64,000 nt of DNA from a virus: positions 1 through 64,000 of IMG/VR virus record IMGVR_UViG_3300028177_000003. The stretch is one strand, 5' to 3'. Both the position numbers and the translations under genes were made by a program. The notes under the pieces are model-generated. The model did not search any database. It was given only the letters and a program-made list of their open reading frames with translations, and was not told the DNA's origin. Of the stretch, positions 1-10,134 are shown piece after piece. Every line of letters begins with the position of its first letter. Positions within the stretch are counted from its first letter, which is position 1.

Positions 1-3000
1 CCCAACCATGTAGGGGATCTGCACATCCCCGGAGTCGTCAGCGGCCTCACCCTTCAGACAGGGGAGCTTAGTCGGCTTGCGGTCCGTGTTGACGAACTGC
101 ACCTCTCCCTCGATACAGGTAAGGGGTGACGGAGGCATCTGTCCGAACATGTTCTGCAGAGGGAGGATGAAGGCGTCGTCCCGAGTGGGCAAGGAGTTGT
201 CGATGAACTCGCCCGTTCGCTTACCCACCTTGAGGTCAAACTGGATGCGATAGTCAGGAATCCCCGCCGCCGCCGCCGCTGTCTCCTCGATGGTTGGAGC
301 GGCGGTGTCGTCCGGGATTTCTGCCTCGGGGACTACAGGGGGTCCCACGAACACAGTGTCGCCGCGACCAGTGCCGTCAGAAACGAGGTCTTGCAAGAGG
401 ATCGTCTCGTTGACGAAGACCCCCGAGCCCGCCAGGTTTGAACCCGTGTTGTCCTGCAAAGTGAGCACGCAACCCACCAGAGGAGCACCCACGTACACTC
501 CGTTCCCGTCCTTGTCGGACAACTCGTACACGGAGCCGTCCGGTGTCCCGAACTGGATGCGATCGTTCTCCTCGAACCCCGGAGTGGAGAGGTCTGGGTC
601 TCCTGTGAAGACGGACGGGATAGTCCCGTTGGCCGGGAGAGGGTCATAGATGAGTTGCGAGATATCGGGGTAGCCCGTGACCGGATCCACCGGGAACTCC
701 CCCAGTGGCATCGGAGTCGCAATCATCGTCGCGATGCCCGCTGTGGTCACTCCCAGAGCGGTGTCCATAGCAGCGGGGAGACCGTCTGGGTAGTAGCCCC
801 AGATGCGCGCCCGTGCAAGACGGTTTGACGCGAGAACCTCTACGATGTTGCTGATGTCTCCCAGAGCCGGGTTGGCAATCTTGCCGATGGCCGTCTTCCT
901 CGTCTTGATAATCTGGGTGGTGACTTCGCCGGGTTCGGGTCCTGGCGAGGGGATCTTGCGTCCTGAGGAATAGAAGCCTGCGTCGGTGAACCCCGAGGCA
1001 GTAGACACCGCCTGCAAGCCGGGAAGGAGCCTCGAGAAGTGCGTGGACCGCTCCGGGAACAACCGCGAGTAGATGTGGGCCTGCCACATGTCCTTGAACA
1101 GGCCGGGCACGAACAGACTCGGAAACAGAGCAGCGAACCCCCTGAAACGTGCGAAGCCGATCAAAAGCCGATCGTCCATGTCGTTCTTGATGTACTTGCG
1201 CTGCTGATCCGTGAAGAACCGGAGAATGTGCGGATTAGGCACAATGCCGTCAGTCTCCCCCGGCTTGTTGACTGCGTCCTTCTCCACGGCTGTGAGGGGA
1301 TCGTATGCGGGGTCCTCCTCGGTGTAGTACCCAATGCCCAGGTCTGCTTCGGCCCAGGCGTCCACGACGTAGCGCCAGATAAGACGAGGCGAGATGTCCC
1401 CGGTGATCTGATCCTCGTAGCCGGGGCGCACGTACCGCTTGTTCCGGCCGATGAAGAACCGGAACTTGCCGTCTCGGTCTCCGATGATGCGTCCGTCGAT
1501 CGCCTCGAGCACCTGTTCGAACGAGAGGATCACCCCGTTGTACAGCTCGATGAACGACCGTGCCGCTCGGTCCAGGTCCTTTAGGTCACGGACTTCTCCC
1601 CGAAGACCCAGCACGCCCTGCGTGGAGTTGTCTGGAAGCCCTGGGAAGGCAACGGAGGCCCCGCTGGACCGGTTTGAGGATGCGTTCGCAAGCGCGACCC
1701 CCGCCACATCACCCAGGTAGTCCACCAGCGTGAGCGTCTCGTAGTAGAAGCTGTCCGGACTGGCGTAGGTCAGCTTGGCCGTGAGCGTAGAGCCCAGAAT
1801 CCGGTTGCTCGCGGACGGGTAGGTGGCGAACAGGTACTTCGCATAGAACGAGGGCGCCAGGATGGCTGCCTCGTCTACCACCGGCTGGACTGTTCGCAGG
1901 GCGGTGTATGTGGCTACCAGGCTTTCTGTCTTCTTCAGACCCTTCTGGTTGGGGTCGATGAAGTCAACGGCCCCTGTGGACGGGTCCGTCTGATAGTGCA
2001 CTCCCTCCACGAGCTCCCTTCCGGGAAGTTCTGTGCCCGAGGCGTCCAGAGTACCCAGCAAGTAGAGGTCGAATGCCTCGGCCAGCAAGTACGCGCTGAT
2101 GCCTGCAAACGACACTGGGAGAGACCCGTACACTGGGCGGGCGGAGACACGCACTGTGTCTGTGCTGGAGTAGCCCTTGTACAGGGTGGTGGACACCTTG
2201 ATGTGGGTGTAGCGCCCGTCCTCGGAAAGGGACGTGTCTACGATGAAGTACGGGTAGCCCCCGACCTCCAGCAGATGGTCAACCTTGGTGTACGCCGTCA
2301 TGTCCCCGTAGAACACGAACTCGGTCTGCCCCCTGTCGGCATCCAGCATCGGGGTGGAGGACGTGTTCACTGAGAGGAGGAAGCCCTCCGAACCCCCGCC
2401 CGCGACCGGAGCTGCGGGGTCCACAGTGATAGCTACGGGACTTGAGCTCCTTGTGAAGACGGCGTCGTTGCCCGGAGACCTACTACCAGCTTCCTCAAGA
2501 GGTGGAGGCCAGAACGCAGCAGTCGTGATGTCGGTTCCAGCATCGTAGCTGACGGACTTGACGTAGAAGGGGACTGGCCCCAGCGAGACCAACTGGCCTA
2601 CCCCAAGCTCGTCAGTCCTGTCTCCCTCGAAGGTCGAAGAGGTGGCGTCGGCCTCAATGAAGAACGGCTTCCGGTAGACCGGGAGTGTTGAGACCTGGTA
2701 CGCCTGCTCGCCGCCGAAGGCCTCCAGAACACCATAGTTGATTTTGACGGTATCTGTAGCCGCCACTGCCCCTACAAAAGAGAGGACTCCATCGGCGATA
2801 GTGACCTGGGTTGGACCCCCGAAGTTCTGAAGCTCTACTCCCACCCAGACGAAGGAGGTCACGGCGGATGAGAGCGTGCGGCTTGTGGGGTTGTACGTGT
2901 ACGTGTATGCGTCTACCAGGGTCGCCTCTTCCAGCCGCACAATGAGAGGCAGATACTCAGTGATGAGTGTTGTGTTGCCCGCGTCGTCCAGGACTGCGTC

Positions 3001-6000
3001 GCCGTCGGTGTCGGCCTGGTAGTAGGCAGCCTCTACGATCTGGAACTCTCGCAAGGGCTTGCTGAAGTAGATGGCCCCGTTCATCGGGCTAACGGTCACG
3101 TCGAGCCTGCGCTCCGTGACCATCTGCTCCACAAAGTAGGCTGTGAGGTCGACGTGGGTTCCCAGGTCTGTGCTGGAGAGGTTCAACAGGCCATCGGAGG
3201 TGTTGATTTCGCAGGTGCCTGCCGCCAGTGACGTCGGGTCCAGGAAGAGCTGGTCGTAGTAGACAGTCTCCGCCTCAAAGCCCGAGAGCACGTCAGCAGC
3301 GAACCGCACCTCTCCGTCGATGGAACCGGAGCTCCCGTCCTTGCCGACTTCAATCTCCCCGGCTGCGATGGTCCCGGAGAAGGTGTCCACCAGGGTCATA
3401 TTTCCCAAGCTGGTGCTGTACTTTTGAGCACCGACTCGGATCTGGAAGTAGCCCGTAGCCCCCGAGGTAGTGAAGTGGGAGTCCGTAAGATCTACCAGAG
3501 TGATCCCCGTGGCCGCCAGGGTCCCCAGGTCTGTTCCTGCAGTCAGGTAGCTCACTGTAGCGGAAGAGGCTCCTACAGCGAGTCCGAAGCGAATGGCCAC
3601 CGGGCGGTTGCTGGCCACAGCGTCCGCTGCAAAAACGGAGAGAGTGTCCGTCCCGATGACCCCAGCCGACGAGAGCAGCCTAATCTGGAAGGGCTCTTCC
3701 TTGTAGTGGCTGAAGGGAACCCGCTGCACGTCGGCGATGATGGTGGGGTCGTAGACCGAACCCAGCTGCCCCTCCAGCACCCTCCAGGACACTCCGCTTC
3801 CCGCAACTGGGAAGGCTGGGGACACACCGAACTCGGCGACGCTGCTCACGAGCGCCTTCGATGTAACCGTGTACAAGCCCTTTGCGTCTCCGTTGATCAC
3901 CTGGAGACGGTCCCCTACATCGACAGCATCCCGCAAGGCGATCTGCAGAGCATCGTTTTGAGTAGCGTCAGTAGACAGCACGGGGTTGGAGAAGGGCCCG
4001 GTTCCAGCCGCGAAGGATCCACCCCCGCCTGAGGCTACAGTCCCTCCCTCTGGGGAGATCAGGTACGCCTGTCCCGGAGCCCCGTCCGACGGCATCACGA
4101 AGTCCTGGCTCCGAGTCTGCTCGTTGTATGTGATGGTGCCGGCTTCCTTCAGATACAGCCCGTACCCTGTGCCCGTAGGAGCCATCGCATCGGAGGAGAG
4201 AGTCTCTGGAATGACGTTTGTGTTCTCCAGCTGCAGGACAGATGTCGGTGTGAGCACTGACGTGCTTGAGAACTCTCCCTTTTCGGTCCACTGGAACCTG
4301 CCGTTGACCCAGTCGTACTTGACTCCGATGCCCTGGGTGGTCCCATAGTTGGAGAGCCGGATGAGGTTCAGGCCCAGACTGCAACGAAAGTGAACCCCGT
4401 CGTCGTATCCGGGGATGTCTTCCAGTGGCGGGTTGCTGATGGCAATGAAGGGGCCGGCAGGCACGTTGTTAGTAAGCAGCTCGTTGTTGAACAGTCCAAC
4501 TGCCTTGATGTCCGCCTTCTGGTTTGACCTGTCCAGGTTCTCCGGACTCCGGAACAGACCGATGCTGGCCCCGTTGTCGGGCTGCCACCGGAATGCGTCG
4601 CCTCCGACACCGTAGTCCACCCGCCAGCCTGGCAAGAACCCAAGGGCTGCGTGGCCGGACAGGTCGTTCGGGTCCTCGTTCCAGCCGATCTCCACAGAGC
4701 CCGAAGCTGGGGTGTCGGCTTCGATGTACACTCGTCCTCGCACAACGCCTGCGGTTCCCGCGCCTGTCATGAAGGTATTCAAATCATCGGCGATCTGCTG
4801 CGCGGTGAAAGTGCCTGCGTTCAGGTTCGTCGCCGCAAGCCAGATGTACGTGTCGGCGTCCACCTTGAAGCGCAAGACCTCGCTGCCCGTGAGCACATAG
4901 TCCTCGCCGAACCGGGCATAGAGCCGAGCCGTGTCCGAAAAGACGGAAGGTGTGACCTGGGCCGACGCAAAGTAGAGAGCGTCGCCCCGCAACCCTCGCC
5001 GCTTCAACTGCACCCGGGACAGTCCTGCGTGATTGCCTCCCCCGACAGGATCAGGCACTACGTTGACCGTCTCCATCTTCGAGGTCACCGCCTCGGTCTT
5101 CTTCACGCGGATTTTGAGGACGGGGATGTCCGTCTCAAACTCCACCACCTCCAGGTTTGGGATCGCTCTGGAGGTCGCAAAGAGGAAGGTGTCGCCGATC
5201 CCCTGGGGCTTTCGTACCAGCCCGCTGCCGTTGGGGCGAGCATTCGGAGAGTAGGGAGCCGTGGTGAGGTTCGGGGAATCCCCTGTCTCGTCAGGAACGT
5301 AGAGAATCCCCGCGCTGCCTGGAGGGGGCAGAGCTACTGCTCTCTGAATGTAGATGTCTCCGAAGGTCTGGACCCCGAACCCGCTGGGGCCGTCGTCCCC
5401 CTCCAGGGGCTGGCCATCCTCGTCGATGCACGGCAACGGGTTCATCCCGGACACCGGCTGCGTACTCATAGAGACGCCGTCGTAGAAAATGGACGCCTCC
5501 AGATAGGCGATGTCGTATCCGGTCTCTCCCGGCTGAGCCTTCTTGATGTCGGCGTCTGACAGAACGATCTTGCCCGTAGAGCGCGACCAGTGGAACTCTC
5601 CCTCCGTCACCGCCGAGGGGGAAGCAGGCAAAGCCGCGTCGTTGTCCTGCGGCACCGGGGTCAGGTGTCTGCGAAAGCCCAGTCGGACGAAGGGCCTCTC
5701 TGTAGGTCCCGGGATAGGCGCCAGAACGGGGAAGCCCAGGCTCGAGTCCGTTGCCAGATCGGCCAGCTTGCCCAGGTCACCGTCGTTGTTCGGATTGAAC
5801 GACTCCGGGTTGTACCAGAGGGTGATGCCCACGTTGGTGGCAGAGTAGGTCGGGTTGACCAGAACGATGCCGTTGTTCACGCCTACAATGGCTTCGTAGG
5901 TGTTGTAGGGGGAGCCTGTGGGGTAGGTGCTTTCCGTGTCTACGTCCGCCACTACGCCCACCTTCACGGGCACGGACGTGGCATCGGAATACACCCCCGC

Positions 6001-6837
6001 TCGGATAAGAGCGAAGGCGTCTGGGGTTAGGGGGTCTCCGGGAAGGATGTCCCCGATAGAGAACCGAGTCACCGGAGGGGTGAGCGCGTAGGTCTGGTCG
6101 GGGTCTTCAAGGATCGCGCCCAGGTTCTGAGGCTGCGACCCCTTGTACGGGGCCCAGCGGTTCTTGTCCCCGTCCCAGCCGAACCGCAGTGTGTCCGCGT
6201 CGTTTCGCGACCACCAGAAGGTCGGGCCGGAAAGGATGTAGGACACCGTCAGGATCACATCCCTTCGCGCTGTCGAGAAGCCTCCGTCCAGACCTGTAAT
6301 CGGCGCGAGGGTAGCAGCGTCCAGGACTACCTTGCCGATGAGAGGGTCCTGAGGTGACTCAAACGCGCACGTGACGATAGCCCCGGTGTCTCCGCGTCGG
6401 ATGTACATGTCCGTGACGCTATCCAGGTCCCGACCTCCTGAGTCCTTGACGTAGAAGGTCTTGGTTCCGTCGGTGTAGGTTGCTGCAGGAGTAGCCGTCA
6501 CCGTCAAGGTGCCTGCGGCTGCGGTGACATAGCTCACGTCACCGGCGATCTTGAATGCGTCGGACACTACTGTGGAGAACGACCCGGTTGTCGCGGCCCA
6601 GATCATGTACTCGTCGGTGCCCGCCCGGTCGTCGGGTCGTTGCAGCACCGCTGCTCGATACATGTCCGCGTAGGGCTCCACCGGACGCGTGACGGTGATG
6701 GCGTAGCCTGCAGCCAGTAGCTCCGCCTCCGAGACGTGGTCCCGACTCACTCCAGAGGTTGCCTCACCTGTGGACGTGGAGTTGCCAGAGGCACTGCGGG
6801 CTGGTCTTAGTACATATCCGGACAGGTCAAAGCTCAA
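1..6837 (-). CDS. Giant tail/baseplate structural protein (C-terminus outside window)
   Basis: This frame stays open from base 6837 to the left edge, so 2,279 codons are visible and the end is missing. The start is taken as TTG at 6835-6837, which overlaps the TGA of the upstream gene and has AAGGAAG four bases before it. The protein begins LSFDLSGYVLRPA. It is rich in Ser, Thr, Gly and Asp, with long beta-type stretches and no enzyme motif that I recognise. It is the last visible gene of the tail block, downstream of the hub, spike and membrane genes. From position and size I infer a baseplate or peripheral tail component. A fibre or a giant adhesin-like virion protein is also possible. Family unrecognised. 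Confidence 0.75.
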   Translation of the reverse strand, partial: MSFDLSGYVLRPARSASGNSTSTGEATSGVSRDHVSEAELLAAGYAITVTRPVEPYADMYRAAVLQRPDDRAGTDEYMIWAATTGSFSTVVSDAFKIAGDVSYVTAAAGTLTVTATPAATYTDGTKTFYVKDSGGRDLDSVTDMYIRRGDTGAIVTCAFESPQDPLIGKVVLDAATLAPITGLDGGFSTARRDVILTVSYILSGPTFWWSRNDADTLRFGWDGDKNRWAPYKGSQPQNLGAILEDPDQTYALTPPVTRFSIGDILPGDPLTPDAFALIRAGVYSDATSVPVKVGVVADVDTESTYPTGSPYNTYEAIVGVNNGIVLVNPTYSATNVGITLWYNPESFNPNNDGDLGKLADLATDSSLGFPVLAPIPGPTERPFVRLGFRRHLTPVPQDNDAALPASPSAVTEGEFHWSRSTGKIVLSDADIKKAQPGETGYDIAYLEASIFYDGVSMSTQPVSGMNPLPCIDEDGQPLEGDDGPSGFGVQTFGDIYIQRAVALPPPGSAGILYVPDETGDSPNLTTAPYSPNARPNGSGLVRKPQGIGDTFLFATSRAIPNLEVVEFETDIPVLKIRVKKTEAVTSKMETVNVVPDPVGGGNHAGLSRVQLKRRGLRGDALYFASAQVTPSVFSDTARLYARFGEDYVLTGSEVLRFKVDADTYIWLAATNLNAGTFTAQQIADDLNTFMTGAGTAGVVRGRVYIEADTPASGSVEIGWNEDPNDLSGHAALGFLPGWRVDYGVGGDAFRWQPDNGASIGLFRSPENLDRSNQKADIKAVGLFNNELLTNNVPAGPFIAISNPPLEDIPGYDDGVHFRCSLGLNLIRLSNYGTTQGIGVKYDWVNGRFQWTEKGEFSSTSVLTPTSVLQLENTNVIPETLSSDAMAPTGTGYGLYLKEAGTITYNEQTRSQDFVMPSDGAPGQAYLISPEGGTVASGGGGSFAAGTGPFSNPVLSTDATQNDALQIALRDAVDVGDRLQVINGDAKGLYTVTSKALVSSVAEFGVSPAFPVAGSGVSWRVLEGQLGSVYDPTIIADVQRVPFSHYKEEPFQIRLLSSAGVIGTDTLSVFAADAVASNRPVAIRFGLAVGASSATVSYLTAGTDLGTLAATGITLVDLTDSHFTTSGATGYFQIRVGAQKYSTSLGNMTLVDTFSGTIAAGEIEVGKDGSSGSIDGEVRFAADVLSGFEAETVYYDQLFLDPTSLAAGTCEINTSDGLLNLSSTDLGTHVDLTAYFVEQMVTERRLDVTVSPMNGAIYFSKPLREFQIVEAAYYQADTDGDAVLDDAGNTTLITEYLPLIVRLEEATLVDAYTYTYNPTSRTLSSAVTSFVWVGVELQNFGGPTQVTIADGVLSFVGAVAATDTVKINYGVLEAFGGEQAYQVSTLPVYRKPFFIEADATSSTFEGDRTDELGVGQLVSLGPVPFYVKSVSYDAGTDITTAAFWPPPLEEAGSRSPGNDAVFTRSSSPVAITVDPAAPVAGGGSEGFLLSVNTSSTPMLDADRGQTEFVFYGDMTAYTKVDHLLEVGGYPYFIVDTSLSEDGRYTHIKVSTTLYKGYSSTDTVRVSARPVYGSLPVSFAGISAYLLAEAFDLYLLGTLDASGTELPGRELVEGVHYQTDPSTGAVDFIDPNQKGLKKTESLVATYTALRTVQPVVDEAAILAPSFYAKYLFATYPSASNRILGSTLTAKLTYASPDSFYYETLTLVDYLGDVAGVALANASSNRSSGASVAFPGLPDNSTQGVLGLRGEVRDLKDLDRAARSFIELYNGVILSFEQVLEAIDGRIIGDRDGKFRFFIGRNKRYVRPGYEDQITGDISPRLIWRYVVDAWAEADLGIGYYTEEDPAYDPLTAVEKDAVNKPGETDGIVPNPHILRFFTDQQRKYIKNDMDDRLLIGFARFRGFAALFPSLFVPGLFKDMWQAHIYSRLFPERSTHFSRLLPGLQAVSTASGFTDAGFYSSGRKIPSPGPEPGEVTTQIIKTRKTAIGKIANPALGDISNIVEVLASNRLARARIWGYYPDGLPAAMDTALGVTTAGIATMIATPMPLGEFPVDPVTGYPDISQLIYDPLPANGTIPSVFTGDPDLSTPGFEENDRIQFGTPDGSVYELSDKDGNGVYVGAPLVGCVLTLQDNTGSNLAGSGVFVNETILLQDLVSDGTGRGDTVFVGPPVVPEAEIPDDTAAPTIEETAAAAAGIPDYRIQFDLKVGKRTGEFIDNSLPTRDDAFILPLQNMFGQMPPSPLTCIEGEVQFVNTDRKPTKLPCLKGEAADDSGDVQIPYMVG

Positions 6838-7097
6838 GAGACTTCCTTATCCGAAGACGGCGAAGGTTCGGGTGCTGGTTCCGGAACCGAAGGAGGGGCT
6901 ACAACCATGGAACCCTTCTCAAAGTACAGACCAGCGATGAACCCGATGAGCATCGCGAAGGTCTCAGAGATACTCTCCCCGTGGAACTCGCGGTAACAGG
7001 CGATAAACACGACGGCAAGAGCGATAATCGCACGCACCCACTGCAGGAAGATGGTCTGCCCTTCTCGCTCCATGGCTGCTTGAAAGGTCTTGTTCAC
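6834..7097 (-). CDS. Small membrane protein with two transmembrane helices, holin-like
   Basis: 87 residues. Two hydrophobic segments are visible, about residues 19-37 (contains RAIIALAVVFIA) and 46-60 (FAMLIGFIAGLYF). They are followed by a Pro/Glu-rich tail (PSVPEPAPEPSPSS) that would sit outside the membrane. Size and topology fit a class II-type holin, but many phage membrane proteins look alike. The lysin in this window lies far away at 44977 on the other strand, so there is no lysis cassette to support the call. Its stop overlaps the TTG start of the giant gene, so the two are probably translated together. A tail-tip-associated membrane protein is an alternative. Confidence 0.6.
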   Translation of the reverse strand: MNKTFQAAMEREGQTIFLQWVRAIIALAVVFIACYREFHGESISETFAMLIGFIAGLYFEKGSMVVAPPSVPEPAPEPSPSSDKEVS

Positions 7098-7133
7098 CCG
7101 AGTATTCCCAGAGGATGGGCCCTGGGCAGCTGA

Positions 7134-7709
7134 TTAGACCAGGGCGGAGATAGAAGTCCCGGAACTCGGAATAGGTCCGGCACCTCCGGTAGCCGTTCCG
7201 GCACCGTTCCCGTTGTCAAGCATAGCCGCGATACCGTTCCCGCATCCCTTCGCGAAGGAGATGCCCATCGTGCCTGTGATGTTCGCGGCTGCCAGGTTCC
7301 TAATGATGGCTGCGACCAGGGTAGCCGAGTTGGTGAAGCTCACGCTGGACACGTCCGCTCCGATAGCCCCTGCTGCTGTGCCCTTATACTGGGCGGAGGC
7401 GTTGAGAGCGTTGGCAACCCCGACCGCTATAGCCGTGGCCATCTGAGGCGCCAGAGAGCCAGAGAGGCCCGCTGCAGAGAACGCCTGGGTCACCTTCCCC
7501 GGAGCCGCAATGACGGTGAACTTGCCCAGGACCGAACCCCCTCCCACGAAACCGGAGACCGTCCCCTTGACCAGGACGTTCGACTGCTTGGTAGCCCAGG
7601 AAGCTACAGAGGTTCCGACTGCCTTCGCGAGCTCTACCCACAAGGTGCCTGTGAGGGAGGGGCCCGCTGCCAAGATAGCTGAGGTGATTGCTGAGCCGAC
7701 AATGGCCAT
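7134..7709 (-). CDS. Gly/Ala-rich structural protein of unknown function
   Basis: 191 residues starting MAIVGSAITSAI. The frame is open further upstream, but the ATG at 7707-7709 sits just after the stop of the preceding gene (7711) and follows GGGGAG, so it is chosen. The sequence is rich in Gly, Ala, Ser and Thr, without Trp-rich or catalytic motifs, and ends in a Gly-rich stretch (DNGNGAGTATGGAGP). The gene lies between the spike-like gene and the two-helix membrane protein in a tail operon. I infer a virion or spike-associated role. I do not recognise the family. Confidence 0.6.
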   Translation of the reverse strand: MAIVGSAITSAILAAGPSLTGTLWVELAKAVGTSVASWATKQSNVLVKGTVSGFVGGGSVLGKFTVIAAPGKVTQAFSAAGLSGSLAPQMATAIAVGVANALNASAQYKGTAAGAIGADVSSVSFTNSATLVAAIIRNLAAANITGTMGISFAKGCGNGIAAMLDNGNGAGTATGGAGPIPSSGTSISALV

Positions 7710-7710
7710 C

Positions 7711-10131
7711 TTAGCTCCCCACCGTGAAGGTAGAGACCCCCAGAGCTCCTGAGTTCTTGTGGGAACGGCTCGTGATAGGGTTGATGCATCCATCGGTGAT
7801 AACAGCCCCCTGGAACGGAGTTGGGGTGTTGATCTTCACGGAGGCAGCCTTCAACGTGATTTGCGAGGTAGCCTGGACCAGCGCTGTGGTGCTGCCCTTC
7901 AAGGTCGCCGACCCCTTGGTAGCCTTCACTGTCACGCTGCCCGCGTTCGCCACGAGCTCTACGCTCAGTGTGTCCAGATCAAGCCTGTTGTCTGATCCCT
8001 GGACGCCGGTAGCCAGGTGGATGCCCGAACCTTGCCCCACGGTGAACGGGGCAGTGCGCATCGAGAGTACATTGAAGGACCCGGTGTTGAGTACAGTGTC
8101 CTGTCGCCCCACCTTGAACAAGACGTTGCGCCCTCCGAAAGTGTACTCGAAGTCGTCCACCACCCCGCCGTCGCCGCCTGTGGCCGCCGTCGCGTTGAAG
8201 ACCATGGTGCGCGAGGGACCGTTTGACGACTTTGAATCCAGAGGTCCGGCGTAGGTGTACTCGGCCTTCCCGGTGACGGTGGTGCTTAGGGACTTCGCAG
8301 ACACGCTGAGAGTGTCGCTGGAGGAAAGCTGGAGCGCCGTGTTCGAGGTAATGCTGATGGTGTCGGCATCCTCTACCAGGATGTTCTGGCCCGCGATCTT
8401 GGTGGTGCCCACTGACTCCAGCAAGAGGGAAAGTGCACTGCGGACGACTACAGCGTTGCGGGTTGCCGCCGGGGTGAGGTTAGGGTCTGTGCTCGGTGAG
8501 CCGCTGCCCGTAGAAACGCCCCCGCCGCCGAAGATGGTCACTGCCCCGCCCTCGGACCGGAAGTCAAGCCCGACGTTGTCGGACTGGCGCCCCTTTCCCG
8601 TGCCTCGGATGCAGATGGTCCCCTCGGCTTCAAGCAGATAGCTCAAGCCGTCTCGGTCTTGCCCCAGGTTTACTTGCTTCCCTGTCTGGAAGAACTCCTG
8701 GTGCCCCTTAGAGCCCGTGCCTGGGAAGTAGGATCGGAAAGCGCCGCCCTTCGTGATAGCCATGAAGGCGGCAGGAGCCTTCGGATCAGTCGGGTTGCGC
8801 ACCCGGACCAAAAACGCAGCATGGTCGGTGACTGGAGAGGTCGGGGTGGCTGCTCGAACACCCGGTGCGAACTTGCCGTCCTTGTTGAACAGAGACACCA
8901 CCATCGGTCGTCCGTATGAGGAGCGGTCGTTGTGTGGGTCATTTCCGATGGCGGTGCCCAGGACGAACTCGACCATGGCCTCGTTCGGGGAGCGATTGTT
9001 CGGGTTGGCATCGCCCGTGCCGTCGGTTCCAGCGCTGGGCGGACTGGGCAGCAGCCTGTCGATGTCCACCCCGTCTGTCTGCTCCGTTACGGGCAAGCGC
9101 CCGTCCGAGGTGTGGGCCACCTCGATCCGCCACTCAGTGAACACATCTGCGTCGTCGGCCAGCAGTCCGTTGAGGGGCTTGCCGTTCTGAGCTGAGTCTA
9201 CCGAGACCCGGTACATAGGCTTGCCGCCATAGACGGCGTCTGGACGCACCTGGGAGTCGTACATCCGGCCCTGATCGTCCACATACAGTCCTCGCGCCAG
9301 AACATCCTGGGGCGACACGGAACCCATGCGCAGTCCCGCATCGAAGACAGGGTCTGGGGTGAGGAGGCCGTTGTCGGAGCTGCGGGGGAAGCTGGACGGC
9401 GCCAGCGTGTTCCCCTCGCTGTCCAGTTGCTTATTCGCAGCCCAGTCTACAGAGTCTCCGAACATCTGGGTCGGAAGAAGTGTAGAGTCGCGCTGGACCA
9501 TGCCCCCGTACAGGCGGACGCCTGCTCCAGCATGAAAGCGCTGAAGACTGCGGGTGACCAGAGCTTGGTCCTGGTCGCGGAGGATGATCTCGTTCCCACG
9601 CCGGTTTGAGAGAGTGACGCTCTCGTTGAGATGTAGATCGGACCCCTGGGAGGAAGACCCCACCACGTTGCCCGCCTCCATTTGCCGCATCTTGTGTCTA
9701 CGTCGACCGAAGGTTCCTGCGAGCACCTGCCTCATCGCCGGGGTCATGTTGATTTCGTCACTGCCCGTGGCAGATGTCATCAACCAGTCGTAGCCCGCAC
9801 CTGTGCCGGGAACCAGCCACCCCACGATGTAAGGCTGTCGCGAAGACCCAGACTCTGACGGGGAGTACCCCACTACGCAGAGGTCGTTCACATCGGGGAT
9901 AGCCCCCAGAAAGTGGCGAGCTCCTGCGTTGGCAAAGGTCAGGGAGACGTTTTCGTGAGGGTCCCCGTCTCCGGTCAAGCAGTAGATGGACACGGTCATC
10001 CGCTTCGGGTCAACCCGCGTCACCTTCGCAATCCTCAGAGGATACTCAGTGCCGTCGCCTCCGGCCCGACGCTTGCGCATCTTGTTGGGTCGGAGCTTCC
10101 GTCGCATTGACGCTGCAGTTTCGGCAGGCAT
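7711..10131 (-). CDS. Tail spike / baseplate hub protein with gp5-like OB fold
   Basis: 806 residues. After a basic N-terminus (MRRKLRPNKMRKRRAG) comes a segment at about residues 25-115 with the look of the gp5/VgrG OB-fold (RIAKVTRVDPKRMTVSIYC, then DLCVVGYSPSES and QPYIVGWLVPG). The C-terminal third is a string of short Ser/Thr/Val beta repeats (for example SITSNTALQLSSSDTLSVSA), as in trimeric beta-helix spikes. In known phages such proteins cap the tail tube and pierce the cell envelope. The gene follows the hub gene with three bases between them. No lysozyme domain is evident. The name is inferred from fold-like motifs and position. Confidence 0.65.
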   Translation of the reverse strand: MPAETAASMRRKLRPNKMRKRRAGGDGTEYPLRIAKVTRVDPKRMTVSIYCLTGDGDPHENVSLTFANAGARHFLGAIPDVNDLCVVGYSPSESGSSRQPYIVGWLVPGTGAGYDWLMTSATGSDEINMTPAMRQVLAGTFGRRRHKMRQMEAGNVVGSSSQGSDLHLNESVTLSNRRGNEIILRDQDQALVTRSLQRFHAGAGVRLYGGMVQRDSTLLPTQMFGDSVDWAANKQLDSEGNTLAPSSFPRSSDNGLLTPDPVFDAGLRMGSVSPQDVLARGLYVDDQGRMYDSQVRPDAVYGGKPMYRVSVDSAQNGKPLNGLLADDADVFTEWRIEVAHTSDGRLPVTEQTDGVDIDRLLPSPPSAGTDGTGDANPNNRSPNEAMVEFVLGTAIGNDPHNDRSSYGRPMVVSLFNKDGKFAPGVRAATPTSPVTDHAAFLVRVRNPTDPKAPAAFMAITKGGAFRSYFPGTGSKGHQEFFQTGKQVNLGQDRDGLSYLLEAEGTICIRGTGKGRQSDNVGLDFRSEGGAVTIFGGGGVSTGSGSPSTDPNLTPAATRNAVVVRSALSLLLESVGTTKIAGQNILVEDADTISITSNTALQLSSSDTLSVSAKSLSTTVTGKAEYTYAGPLDSKSSNGPSRTMVFNATAATGGDGGVVDDFEYTFGGRNVLFKVGRQDTVLNTGSFNVLSMRTAPFTVGQGSGIHLATGVQGSDNRLDLDTLSVELVANAGSVTVKATKGSATLKGSTTALVQATSQITLKAASVKINTPTPFQGAVITDGCINPITSRSHKNSGALGVSTFTVGS

Positions 10132-10134
10132 GTT

